A stretch of DNA of 64,000 nt from Theobroma cacao (GCF_000208745.1 NC_030851.1:15869387-15933386); one strand, 5' to 3'; positions 48,825-59,374 are shown, numbered from the stretch's first letter. Made by a program: numbers and translations. The notes: a model not told the origin generated them from the letters alone.

Positions 48825-48832
48825 TATAAATA
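48825..48832 (+). promoter_or_regulatory. TATA box of the 94-aa gene
   Basis: TATAAATA, 71 bp before the ATG at 48896, in the context CCTATAAATAAAGGG. It is conserved exactly in the degenerate second copy at 58897-58904. Confidence 0.65.
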
Positions 48833-48895
48833 AAGGGAACCATTAACCATTTGAATCAAATTCAATTATTTTAATCAATCTTAGATAATTGAAAA

Positions 48896-49180
48896 ATGAC
48901 CTCGAAAGATCCAAGAGTCGAGAAGGGGAAAGAGGCAGCCTCTAAAGAAGAGGAGGTGCCTTTGAGTGTGAGGGACCAGTTGCACATAATCTTAAGTGTG
49001 AGGGACCAATTGCACATATTCTTGAGTGTGAGGGACCAGTTGCACATATTCCAGCAGGAGATTCAAGTCCTCATCGACAACCTGATGCAAAGGACTTTTG
49101 ACCTGGAGGCTGCCATCTTGAGCAACGAAAAGATTCTCGCCGAGATAGAGTTTAAAGTAGATGAACTTGTGAAGAAATGA
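48896..49180 (+). CDS. MULE-internal small coiled-coil protein (94 aa)
   Basis: An open frame of 94 codons with an upstream TATA box and a good start context (AAAATGACC). The N-terminus is very charged (residues 1-22, KDPRVEKGKEAASKEEE). Residues 23-52 are three direct copies of LSVRDQLHI(I/F), encoded by a 30-bp tandem repeat at 48962-49051. Residues 53-94 form a likely amphipathic coiled coil (IQVLIDNLMQRTFDLEAAIL, then a KILAEIEFKVDELVKK tail). The LMQRT phrase also occurs in the coiled-coil tail of the second MULE ORF near 57860, so the protein may be related to that tail or partner with it. No signal peptide. It has no known family that I recognise. The second copy at 58966 lost the start (ATT) and two repeats and is dead. 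Confidence 0.5.
   Translation: MTSKDPRVEKGKEAASKEEEVPLSVRDQLHIILSVRDQLHIFLSVRDQLHIFQQEIQVLIDNLMQRTFDLEAAILSNEKILAEIEFKVDELVKK
48962..49051 (+). repeat. Three-copy 30-bp coding tandem repeat
   Basis: Units at 48962, 48992 and 49022 differ by only a few bases (TTGAGTGTGAGGGACCAGTT, TTAAGTGTGAGGGACCAATT). In frame, each codes ten residues. The second copy of the locus (59036) has a single unit, so the expansion is specific to this copy. Confidence 0.92.
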
Positions 49181-49329
49181 AATACGGTTCATTTTTTTTT
49201 TATCATCTCCTTATATTTTTGGGGGGGTCTTTTTAATAAAATTTGAATAAAATTTATAGCAATTTTTATTTTCATTGAGCACATATTTTGTTGAGTTATT
49301 TTCTTCGTTTAAGTTATATTATGCTGAAT

Positions 49330-50340
49330 AACTTCGTGAGTGGATGTTAGGCGTTGGGTGACCTATTATTAGGTATTGGGAGAGTGGGTGATACACGGTG
49401 CGTGAATTGTGCTATGCATATCTTCTGTTGAGACATTGCATGAGTGGTTTGTATGTATATGGAATAGAGTACCTATGGTGACGTGTTGTTATGTATTGCG
49501 TGATGTTGGGCCAGTACGTGATTGTTTAAGTTGACATAACGTGAGTGGATATTAGGCATCGATTGACTTATTATTAGGTATTGCGAGGTTGGTGGTGCGT
49601 GACTAGTGCAATTCACCTCTTGTTTAGAGGCTTATTATTCATTGGGTGACTTATTCTTAGGTGTTGCGAGCCTGACGGTGCGTGACTGACTTATGCAATT
49701 CATGTGTTGCTTTGAGGCTATTGTTCAGTAGTTTTTTAAGCAGTGCGTGACTGGTTTTTATATATTGCGTTGCCTGTTGTAGCTAGAGTGGTGGCGCGTG
49801 ACTTGTGCAATTCATGTATTGTTTTGAGGCTTTTGTTCAGTACTTTTTTAGGCTTGCGTGACTGGTTTTTATATATTGCGTTACTTGTTGTAGTGTGAGT
49901 GGTGGCGCAAGACTTGTGCAATCCATGTGTTATTTAGGGGCTTATGTTCAGTAGTTTTTAGGGTTACGTGACCCATTTTTATATATTGCGTTACCTGTTG
50001 TTATGTATAACGAGAGTGGTTGCACGTGACTTGTGCAATTCATGTGTTATTTAGAGGCTTTTGTTCAGTAGTTTTTTAATATTGCGTTACTGGTTTTTAT
50101 GTATTACGTGACCTGTTGTTATATATTGCGAGAGCGGTGGCGTGTGACTTGTACAATTCGCCTCTTGTTTAGGTGCGTTTGTTCACTAGTTATTAAGCAT
50201 TGCATAAATGTGTATTAGACATTGCGACACTTAATTTTTGTTAAATTTCTGCAGCCAGCCAAATGTGACTTAGGCATTGCATAAGTGGTTTCTATGCATT
50301 GAGGGGCTATTTTTGATAAATTGACTGATTGTGACACTTA
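49330..50340 (-). repeat. Word array f with ~110-118 bp higher-order repeats
   Basis: GCGTGAC and ATTGCGT words are dense throughout. From ~49600 to 50215 a higher-order unit repeats. The phrase CTTGTGCAATTCATGTGTT or variant starts near 49690, 49802, 49912, 50030 and 50148, each followed by 'ttgttcagtagtttttta', 'gcgtgactggtttttatata' and 'ttgcgttacctgttgt'. It lies directly before mudrA, where a promoter or leader intron would be. Confidence 0.85.
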
Positions 50341-50369
50341 TTTTCTGTTAAATTTTAGCGACCTGCCAA

Positions 50370-53342
50370 ATGTGAAGCTTATGATTCTATACGGTGGTCA
50401 TTGGGTCGATGACACTTACAAGGGTGGTGAGACATGAGTGAGGGGTGTTGGGAGTGATTTGTTAATTCGGGACTAGTGAAGCTGATTGAAGAGGTTGTTG
50501 GGGTCAACTCACATAATGAAATCGAGTTACATGCATCGCTTAGCCATGCTGCAAGTGTTTCGCTTGCAATGATTAGGGATGATGAAGATGTAGCAAGTAT
50601 TCTGCTAGATGAGAGGGCAGTTGTTGTGTTTGTGGCAGTTAAGGCAAAAAATGCAAACAATATTCCACATGAGCACGGTATCCAACATAGTAATCAACAA
50701 GAACAGAATGTTAATTATTCTGACATACCACACCATGCATTTCCTAACAAACAACCATGGCAATCACGTTTGATGTATCCTCATGAGTTTCAGCAGCCCG
50801 ATGCACATATGAGGTGTCTGCAAATGATGTCTGTACAATTTCGATCGAAATGTGCATCGAACGAAATACTCGGTACTTTGCAACAAACACAACTGTAGCT
50901 CAAAAATGCATTGGGTCCATTGTCATTAGCAAACGACACTATGATGGTTGTGAGTAATGACGATGCTTCTGATCAGATTGAAGATGATGTTGAAGAGGAC
51001 GACACGGCGGATTAGAACCATGAGTTGCGTTATGACTATGAAGATGATTACATTGGCGGACATGAAGACCGTTCAGAGGACGACAAGGTTGAGTAGACCG
51101 ATATTCCTGATTACAATCATGCAGATGGCGGTAGATGTCATACCACAACTGTTGTGTTAGAAGAGGTTGAGTTGGATGACCATTGCAGAACCGTTGAATT
51201 AGAAGATGTTGAGGGTGACCCTATTTACTAGAACGCCATCGCACTTGAGAACGACATTCGTTCGCTTAATGACAGTGATGAAGAGAGCGTAAATTCAGGG
51301 GTATCTCGTTAATGGATTATTCCTGGGCTAGATATGATATCCTTCCAAACAGTTGGGAGTGAGGAATCCAGATCAATGGATGACCACTTATATCGCGGAA
51401 AAGTGTTTCTATCAAAGGTTGAATTGAAACGAGCTTTGACCATGTTGGCACTAAAAGAGCATTTTGAGTTTAGAGTTAAAAAGTGATGTCACGCTCGTTT
51501 TGAGGTTGGTTGTAAGGATAAAGCATGCAAGTTTGCTTTGTGTGCAACGAAGTTGCTTGAGGGAGAATATTGGCAAGTTCGGACGTTGCATAAGGTACAC
51601 ACGTGTACTATCGATGGTTTGCAATGTGGGTACCGAACTGCGAGCGCGAGGGTAATTAGTCAGCTTATCTCCAGCAGGATGGAAGGAAATTGTGTAACCC
51701 CATTGAGACCAAAGGAAATAATGGAATAGATGAATCGCAAATGGGGATTGCAATGCCTATATGGTAAGGCCTGGCAAGCGAAGGAGTACGTGGAGAGTCT
51801 TGTGTTCGGTCCACCGAAAGAGTCATTCCAACTCGTCCCCTCTTATTTCCATATGTTGGAATGTGAAAATCTCGGTATTGTGACGTGTGTCACTACTGAT
51901 GGGGAACAACGATTCAAATATTGTTTTTGGGCGTTCGGGTCATGTATTCGGGGGTTCAGTGTTGTACTGCGGCCTGTAGTCGTTATCGATGCTACACATC
52001 TGAAAGGAAGATTCAAGAATATTCTGTTTGTGGCGGTATGCAAAGATGCGAATGAGTAAATATATCCACTTGCATTTGGCATTGGCCACGTTGAAGACGA
52101 AGAGTCTTGGTCGTGGTTTCTTAACCAATTGCGTCGTGCGATTGGTTGTCCTAAAAATGCAATGTTCGTTTCTGATCAGCATCTTGGCATTAAGAATGCA
52201 GTTGAGAAAGTGTACAAGGACGCTCATCACTGTCTATGAAATTACCACTTAGGGAAAAATGTTAAAAACAGGTTCAAGCGCGAAGATGTTGCAGCAATTT
52301 TCACCATGGCCACCAACTGCTATAGGGTCGCCGATTTTGACAGACATATGAATCAGTTGAAACAGCTTTGCAAACCTGCTTATGACAGCCTTATGAGATT
52401 AGGCCCTGAGAGATGGGCACATGCACGGTCACCAATAAGGTGATACAAGCTAATGACATCCAACACTACGGAGTGTATTAACTCCTACTTGAGGCATGCA
52501 AGAAAAATGCCAATAACGGTTTTGATCGAGTGCATCAGATGCATGTTTCAACGTTGGTTCCATGACTGGCATAATGAGGCATTGAATTTGACCACGCCCC
52601 TTAGCCCTTAGGCTACCGATTTGTTGAACAGACGGTTCAATGAAGCATGTCACTTGTTTGTACAAGCAATCGATCGGGTGGAGTTTCAAGTTATAGGTGG
52701 GAGTAAGGACAGAGTTGTGAACTTCTCCACCAATGAGTGTTCATGCGGTGAGTTCCAGTCTGATCTACTCCCCTGCACGCATGCCATGGTGGCAATAAGG
52801 TATGAGCAATCATGTTTTGTTATATTGTGCATGGTGAATTGAGTTTTTACATTGTTCGCCATCTGTGATTTCATTGCTTTGGCAGTAAGTGCAAACGTGC
52901 AGCCATTGAATTCTACTCGGACTATTACAAGACTCGATCTTGGGCGGAGGGATATGCGATTCCCATTCGCCCGGTTGGGCATCCCAGTGAGTGGGACATC
53001 CCCGATGACGTGCTTTTGCTACCAAGTTGGCGAGGTCAAGCGAGAAGACCTAGGAGGAAAAGGATTCCATCACCTGGGGAAGGTAACGGATGACGTAGAT
53101 GTTCACAATGCAAGAGCTATGGTCATAATAGACAAAATTGCCGAACTCCATTTGCATCTTTACCGACAAACAAGGAAACATCATCTGGTCAGCCGACGGC
53201 TCGACGACGTCAACCCAAGGCATGTGCAATTTGCAGACAACCCGAGCACAATCGAAACCGCTGTCCAATGCAGACTACAAACTCTGTTAATGTTATCGGT
53301 GTTGTACGTGAAGATAATGGCCCTTCAGACTTCAGTTGTTAG
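50370..53342 (+). pseudogene. mudrA: mudrA-type MULE transposase, broken
   Basis: Transposase of a Mutator-like element. In order: a ubiquitin-fold-like N-terminus (YGGHWVDDTYKGG, then VKLIEEVVGVNSHNE...DEDVASILLDER, 50372-50650); an acidic linker; the MuDR N-terminal DNA-binding domain (DHLYRGKVFLSKVELKRAL ... CKDKACKFALCATKL ... RTLHKVHTC, 51376-51620); the DDE core, with VVVIDATHLKGRF (first Asp, ~51985), FVSDQHLGIKNAV (second Asp, ~52180) and SNTTECINSYLR (likely Glu, ~52460); a SWIM zinc finger CSCGEFQ...LPCTHA (~52740-52790); an intron (about 52800-52884, GT...AG); and two CCHC knuckles CSQCKSYGHNRQNC and CAICRQPEHNRNRC. Thirteen in-frame stops (first TGA 50435, last TGA 53091) and one frameshift near 50455 make it dead, yet the frame is otherwise continuous for 3 kb. 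Confidence 0.93.
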
Positions 53343-53905
53343 AGATTTTTTCGAAGTTACCATTGATATTTGCATTGAATAATACTATTTCAACTTGAGT
53401 TTGACAGAGTTTGAATGAAAAGTAAGATACACAAGATGTTGATATTTGTGAGAAAGACCTTATGCTAGTTATGGAGGTTTTAAAATGTGTACCAAATCAT
53501 GAGAATTGAAGTTACTTTGAGAAAGTTATGGATGTTTCAATGGATGGCTTCCATGCAATATGGAAAACGTTTATTGAGGAAGAAGGATGGGAAGAAGAAG
53601 AAGAAGCTACTAGAAGTGAGGAAAAAGTGCTGAAAAAAATTAGTCATTTGTTCTATAGTTGACTACAGTTCCCATTATTTACAAAAATGCCATTGCATAG
53701 TTGGATCATCAAATTCCAATTACAGTACTTAGCCTAGTTGTTGGATCATCAAATTCATTGTACTCCTTAATAATTTGAATTTCATTATAAACCATTGAAT
53801 AAAGCACAAAATATTTCATTCAATAATATTTGTGTGATTGATTAGGCATCCTGCTTCATATTTTTGCCTAGAAAATTATGTTCTGCTCATACTAATAGTT
53901 GTTCT
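53343..53905. repeat. mudrA 3' flank, duplicated at 59150-59778
   Basis: 53413-53439 (GAATGAAAAGTAAGATACAC then AAGATGT) recurs at 59152 in the hairpin arm, and 53565-53905 recurs at 59432-59778 ('gaaggatgggaagaag', 'atgccattgcatagttgg', 'ggcatcctgcttcatatt'). Includes the probable mudrA 3' UTR. Confidence 0.85.
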
Positions 53906-53984
53906 TGAGATGATGCAACTTCCATCTACAAGTATAAAACATAATATAGAAACGACATAATAACAAATATATAGAACACAATAG

Positions 53985-55360
53985 TTAATTAAAAATTAAA
54001 GAAGAAACATAACTTATCCAATCATTCCACATTTCTTGTGCTAAGTTATTTCTCCAAGTAGTCCATGCATTTGATGTCTCAATGCATTTGATCGTATATG
54101 CATTTTCCATCGCTTCTGATTCCACATACTCTTCATACATTTCATCTTCAAGTGGATCATGTTTCATTTCTCTCTTAATGTGATTGTGTGACAATGCACA
54201 AGCAGAGATAATTCTACATTTTGTTTTCACTGGGTACCAAGACTTCTCTTTAAGTATTACCCATCTCATCTTAAGGAATCCAAAACATCTCTCAATAACA
54301 GTACTAGCACCAAAGTGTTTGTACTTAAACAGTTCTTCTTTTGAATGAGGAGTGCAATTTTGTCTCCATTCATTCAACTGATAATGCTGACCTCTATATG
54401 GAGTTAAAAATCCCTCTCTATTTGTATACCCAGCATCACATAAGTAGAAAAAACCTATGATAAAAAATTTATTTTTAGTACATCACTCTGAACAATGTCG
54501 AGCTAAAATAGTTAATAACTTAATGTATATTTTCCTCATACTTTTTGGGACTTTCAATCCATTTCTGCTAGATATTGCATCTCGAAAAACTCTAGAGTCT
54601 CAAGTAGAACCCTCCCATCCAAGTAAGATATATATGAATTGCATATCCTGTGAACATACCCCTAACACATTTGTAGCAATTTCATTCTTCCTTGTTCTGT
54701 ATCTAGGCTTATCAATTTCTAGGGCATTGACTTTAATGTAAGTTCCATCTAAAGCATCTAAACAATTCTATTGTTTCCAATAGAATAATGACAAAAATTA
54801 TCCTTTAGTTGCATTTTTAATAGGTTCTTATACTCAAGCTATAAATGATTAAGAAATTTTAGTTTACCTTAAACCATTTTCATCTGAAGTCAATTGAATT
54901 CTCAAGTACAGGCTCTGGCTTCTTTAGCAGTATTGATTGCAATCTTAAAACATAATTCAAAACTAAACCAAAATGTCTACTAACTGTCTCACCACTTCTA
55001 ACAAATTCTCTCTTTATGATCCTATTCTTTGCATGATGAGAAATTATGTACAAAAAGATAGCAACCATTTCCTTAACATTCATGTTTTTTTTTTTGTGAA
55101 AGCCTAACAATGCATTGAAGCATATTACATAGTTTATAAAATGCAGCTCTATCCATTTTAATATTTTCAATGCATGTTAAATCAGAATCAAACACCATTC
55201 TCCTAAAATTCAATTGCCTAATAATATGTCTCCTATAGGTACTAGTTTTGGATCTTTTACGCTTTCTAGTATACATTAAAATTTGATAACATCCGTGAAC
55301 CAAAGTATTAGCTAAAAGTATCATGCTGAACAGCTCAATGGCTAATACAATAGCAGACAC
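53985..55360 (-). pseudogene. Harbinger (HARBI1-like) transposase, nearly complete
   Basis: Reading leftward: CIENIKMDRAAFYKLCNML (55200-55120), NMNVKEMVAIFLYIISHHAKNR, FVRSGETVSRHFGLVLNYVLRLQ, KKPEPV (to ~54890), an intron (about 54867-54777), [28 protein letters not shown], then CDAGYTNREGFLTPYRGQ (~54440-54390), and ERCFGFLKMRWVILKEKSW with CALSHNHIKREM (54377-53985). The DDE residues are visible: Asp in LDGTYI, Asp in CDAGY and Glu in IERCFG. Lesions are a frameshift in the A13 run at 55084-55096, a TGA in place of Trp just before the intron (54881), and a TGA after WEGST near 54620. These are few changes, so the copy is younger than the mudrA it interrupts. Confidence 0.88.
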
Positions 55361-55944
55361 GATCGTTGCAGTTTACTCTTGAGAAAACCCTTCCATTGTG
55401 TGAACTAACAATATAAAAAAAAAATTAAAATCATGAAATATAAACATTATATAAAAACAACATATAGTAAGCAAAAAGTTAACTTATCATGTCCACCTTA
55501 CAAATATTCAATTTAAAAACAGCATATAGAAGATACATTTTTGATATGCAAGGAATATGTTGGAAAATTTTAATGTAAGTTCAATTGATACTAGAGACCG
55601 ATCTAATGGTAGCAATCAATGGCAAAAAAAAAAAAGATTGCACTGCAATAAGCAGGAGTCAAACCCGAGACCAATAATGCAAGCGTGACTAAGCAGGACT
55701 CTTTTCTTGCACCCTAAAATCTTTAAAAAAAATTGCAATGGTTTCCTACTATCAAGACCAAATTTACCCTAAACAAAAAAAAAATAAACGGGAGGTCAAA
55801 TCTTAAAAAAAAAAGCCATGAAAAGAGTACAAATTCAAATTCAGGGTTAAAATGAGGTTTTTTGGGGTCAAATATCCAGCAGACCACCTTCGGCTAACTG
55901 TTAACGCGTAGATCTCGAAAAGTTACATGGATTCAAAAAAAATC

Positions 55945-56095
55945 ACACAATGCATTAACAAAACCTAGTCACGCAATGCCCAAAGTAAGTCACGCAATGC
56001 CTACCAACTACTCACGTAATGCCTTAACAGAAACTAGTCACTCAATGTCCAAAGTAAGTCTCGCAATGTCCAAGGTAAGTCACACAATGCCTCAT
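55945..56095 (+). repeat. Word array g (TCACGCAATGCC) inside the Harbinger element
   Basis: AATCACACAATGC, AGTCACGCAATGCC, AGTCACGCAATGCC, CTCACGTAATGCC, AGTCACTCAATGTCC, AGTCTCGCAATGTCC and AGTCACACAATGCC at 20-28 bp spacing, upstream of the transposase start. Same word as the MULE arrays but located within the Harbinger insertion. Confidence 0.85.
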
Positions 56096-56400
56096 GTTAA
56101 ATATTAACCCAGAAATCCAACCTCGTTTGCCGATCAAGGGCTAAATTGTTTCAGTGGTAAACCCTAAAATATAAATATGAAGAAAACCCAAATTAATAGA
56201 AAAAAGTCAGATTAAAGAATACAAGAAGAAGATAAAAAAAAAGAAGAAAGAAAAAAAAGAATGGGAGATTTCAACCCACAATTTTAGATGATGAAGAAGC
56301 AAAGCTAGACGAAGGAGGAGCGACTTTAGCAAAATGGAGAAGAAGTAGCAGACCCTCAGCCCCAAAAATGATGTTTTGCTTCGAATTGTGAGTTATTTTT
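56096..56400. other. AG-rich leader of the Harbinger element
   Basis: Between array g and the terminus region. Poly-A/AAG-rich, no ORF. On the minus strand it would be the upstream region of the transposase. Confidence 0.4.
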
Positions 56401-56545
56401 CTAAAAGGTGATGGGCAAAAATGTCCTTAAAGACATGAAAGAGTGCAATGTAATGTGATTGCATTGGTTTTGGAATGCAATCACATTACATCCATTGGCT
56501 GCAATGTAATGACATCACATCCCTTATACCAAACGCACCTTTAAT
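56401..56545 (-). repeat. Right terminal region of the Harbinger element
   Basis: Subterminal palindromic text ('gcaatgtaatgtgattgcat', 'gcaatcacattaca') and the terminus ACCAAACGCACC. It aligns with the MITE end at 43440-43663. Confidence 0.75.
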
Positions 56546-56728
56546 GTCGACCGTTGTAATAAAAAAATAGAAAGGGCATAAGATAGCTTCCAACCGTTTC
56601 TTTCATATTTCAGTCTTCCTAATATCTATCGATAGTTGTAGTTTCATATTGCAACCGTTCCAAACTTAGTTTGAGGGTGAAGAGAAGTTGAGCCACCAAA
56701 GCTGAACTGTCATGCACTGTCTTAAGCA

Positions 56729-57906
56729 ATGGCCGCATCTTCGAGCAAACCTAATGTCCATGACAATGGCGACCAAAGTATACTCTCGCCTACGATCAAG
56801 GAAGAAATGGAAAATAGCTCTCCAACTGTCTGTCGTGTCAATTGGTTTTTCAATTGAACTAGGTAATGATCTGTTCCCTCCCTTATGGTTTAGGGACATA
56901 TCACATGGTGGTAGGTATTAGGTACTAGAGAATGCCATGATATTGTGAGGGAAAGTGGTAGATTGGGAAAGCTTAAAGGAAAACATATACCTTGAGGGTG
57001 ACATATCTTCGTTTTTCGACATGGGTAAACTTAAGGGTCTAAGTACCTTTCCATACTTTGATTATAGCCCGACTCTTGTTAAGGAATTTTACTCCAGCAT
57101 TCGCCGGAGTGAAAATGGATTTGAAAATCCTAGAGATTTTAACCCAAATGTTTTGCACGTGTTTTTGGGAGGAATAGAGTTTACAGTGAGATAGTGGGAA
57201 GCTCCTAAAAACGGAGTATAGACACGGACAATATAGACCTCCACCATCATATGACCTGTCCTGCATGTGGGCCCAAGTGATAGGCAGAAGAGAACCATAC
57301 ACCACAAAGTCATGTTCTGCTCATCGTTTGAATTTTGCACCAGATAGGCTGGTACATAATTTTCTGGCGTCCACATTACAGGGAAGGCTCAGTCGATTAG
57401 GAAATGTTAGCACTGAGGATCTGTGGATGATGGAAACTATTAGAAGAGAGTTTGGTGTGAATATTGCAAAATATATGATCACGAGAATGAGAAAAGTTAC
57501 TATGCAGGAAGAGACGACCCCTCCATACAGGAACATCATATCGGCTCTAGTTAAGAAGAAAGGGATATGGAGCAATAGGTATCTAGCTGATTGGACCAGT
57601 CGTAGGCCTCGTAATCTATCGTTTCGATGGCTCGTGAAATAGGGATATGACTTGAGTCTTGATGAGCCATCGAACTCCGTCAAAGGTAGCCCAGTTCATC
57701 CTGCCCGTGATACTCCATTCAGACAATTGTCTAGAGTTCCTGTTTCCAATGATGTGATGTAGAATATGCTTCTGAGGATTGATGAGAAACTCAGTAATCA
57801 AACTGCTACAATGCAGGCATTGGAATTAAGGATACAGAATGTTGAGAATCTTCTAATGCAAAGAACAGATACAGCTATTCGGGCAGTAGAAGCGTCGCAG
57901 AATTGA
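56729..57906 (+). pseudogene. Second MULE ORF: putative plant transposon protein domain with coiled-coil tail
   Basis: It starts MAASSSKPNVHDNGDQS (56729), shifts frame, and continues VDWESLKENIYLEG...FPYFDYSPTLVKEFYSSI (56958-57100) and FLGGIEFTV. It shifts again to LNFAPDRLVHNFLASTLQ, FGVNIAKYMITRM, PPYRNIISALVKKKGIW and LSFRWLVK (57320-57642), and past two stops (57640, 57760) ends in MLLRIDEKLSNQT...LELRIQNVENLLMQRT, a coiled coil ending at 57906. The order LVKEFY / xGIEFxV / hydrophobic helices / PPYRNIISAL resembles the uncharacterised 'putative plant transposon protein' domain common in plant repeats. Its function is unknown. It sits 3' of mudrA in the same orientation. Two frameshifts and two nonsense codons make it dead. 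Confidence 0.6.
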
Positions 57907-58184
57907 TTGTCCTCAGATGAGTTTCTCCGACATTAACCTTAAAGAAAAAAGAAGTCAGCTGTCATTGGTTCTGGCTTAGTCAAACATATGAGATGAACAT
58001 TCAGATTTGAGAGTTGTGGGTTAACTGGATTATGGAAACTGTAGTTTGTATTTCATACTTCACTTGTGGTATTTTGTTTTCTTTAACTCGATATTTTGTT
58101 ATGATGGTGCTTGGGGTTGAGTTATGGTTTGATATTGTCCATGGTAATTGGCTTACCCTTATTCGAAGAACATGACACAAAATA
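57907..58184. other. 3' flank of the second ORF, duplicated
   Basis: 58085-58184 ('ctcgatattttgttatgatg', 'ggcttacccttattcgaaga') recurs at 59877-59979. No coding sequence. Confidence 0.6.
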
Positions 58185-58705
58185 GGTGAGTCATGCGATG
58201 CAAGATCAACTAGTGATGCAATCCCATATCATCAACTCACGCGATTCAATAAGAATTTGCGCCGCCACTCCATTTATACTACAAGAGTGACTCCATATCA
58301 ACTTTTAACGTAATTCCATAATACCTAGTCACGCAATTCCATTTTCTACTCATGCGATTTTAGAATAAACATTCACGCCATTCTACAAAAAAGTCATGTC
58401 ACGCGCTTTCATATTAACTAGTAACGCCACTCCATATTTACTACTAACGAGAGTCAATATCTAATACTCACGCGATTCCTAATCTTAACGGTTCACGCAA
58501 TCCATATTTATTACTCACACGATTCCAAGTGGATTAGTAAAGCGATTCCATATTAACAACTGACGTGATTCAGAATTTAGTACTCGCGTGACTATAACAA
58601 ATACTCGTGCGAATCAATATCAACTGGTGACACGATTCCATCCACACCATTCACGCCATTCAATAGCAACTTCTTCCAACCCTATGTCACGCAATGTAAT
58701 CAACA
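58185..58705 (+). repeat. Word array h (ACGCGATTCC), right side
   Basis: TCACGCGATTCC, AACGCCACTCCATA, TCACGCAATTCC, TCATGCGATTTTA and similar words roughly every 25-30 bp for ~0.5 kb, separated by 'ataacaactag', 'atatttacta' spacers. Opposite in orientation to arrays e and f. Confidence 0.85.
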
Positions 58706-58896
58706 TGTCTTATAAGCTATAAAGTAAAGAAGCAAAGGGGGGTTAGCATATGCAAACGATTTATGTTTGGCCTGGCTTTTGCTTTTAAGGGGTAGATAAG
58801 ATGAAAGGGCATACTGAACAGGTACTTAACAACCAATTCAGCCCCGCTTCATTGCACTGAGATGGTTGTAGAAAACGAAGAGTCAACATTCATGCC

Positions 58897-59068
58897 TATA
58901 AATAAAGGGAACCATTAACCATTTGAATCAAATTCAATTATCTTAATCAATCTCAGATAATTGAAAAATTACCTCCAAAGATCCAAGAGTCGAGAAGGGC
59001 AAATAGGCAGCCTCCGAAAAGGAGGAGGTGCCTTTGAGTTTGAGGGACTAGTTGCACATATTCCAGCA
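58897..59068 (+). pseudogene. Degenerate second copy of the 94-aa gene
   Basis: TATAAATA (58897) and the leader are kept. The start codon is ATT (58966), position 59005 has an in-frame TAG, and only one of the three 30-bp repeats is present. The copy breaks off after 'ttccagcag' at 59068. Confidence 0.75.
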
Positions 59069-59097
59069 GAAAAGCAAATCTAAAACACAAGATGTCT

Positions 59098-59374
59098 CTC
59101 TGAAAGTGGATGGAACTTGTATGTAAGAGCAAATTGAACGGTCTGATTGAGGAATGAAAAGTAAGATACACAAGATGTCCATATGGAAGAGAAAACCTTC
59201 ATGTCCAATGGTGGGGCCGGTGGAACTAGTTAGGGAACAATGGAGGTCCAAAACAACTGAACATGGGACTTAAAGGTTTTCTCTTCCATATGGACATCTT
59301 GTGTATCGTACTTTTCATTCCCTAACCAGACAGTTCAGTTTGCTCTTTCATACAAGTTTCATCCACTTTCAGAG
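59098..59374. repeat. Hairpin-forming inverted repeat, 113-bp arms
   Basis: The left arm 59098-59210 (CTCTGAAAGTGGATGGAACT...) and the reverse complement of 59262-59374 (CTCTGAAAGTGGATGAAACT...) agree at about nine of ten positions. The middle 35 bases around 'gatacacaagatgtccatat' are almost perfect. The loop is ~51 bp. The sequence GAATGAAAAGTAAGATACAC in the left arm matches the mudrA 3' flank at 53413. Confidence 0.92.

Larger units (their letters stand above)
53906..56545 (-). mobile_element. PIF/Harbinger element inserted in the MULE, left end lost
   Basis: Compared with the second copy of the unit, where 'gttattctt' runs straight into 'catgtcgaccgttgtaat' (59765-59785), the first copy is interrupted from ~53906 to ~56545. 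The right end is a Harbinger/Tourist terminus (reverse complement GGTGCGTTTGGTATAAGGG) followed by TTTAA. A matching left terminus was not found, so that end is deleted. It contains a transposase gene, a word array and an AG-rich leader. No Myb-like second ORF was recognised. Confidence 0.75.

Noticed and set aside
50939..53268. Several minus-strand frames opposite mudrA
   Set aside because: Shadows of the mudrA reading frame; none has a domain.
50370..53342. Claim that every mudrA stop proves cytosine deamination
   Set aside because: All three stop codons are one C-to-T step from Gln or Arg codons, so the observation alone proves nothing; only the indel deficit and residue context were kept.
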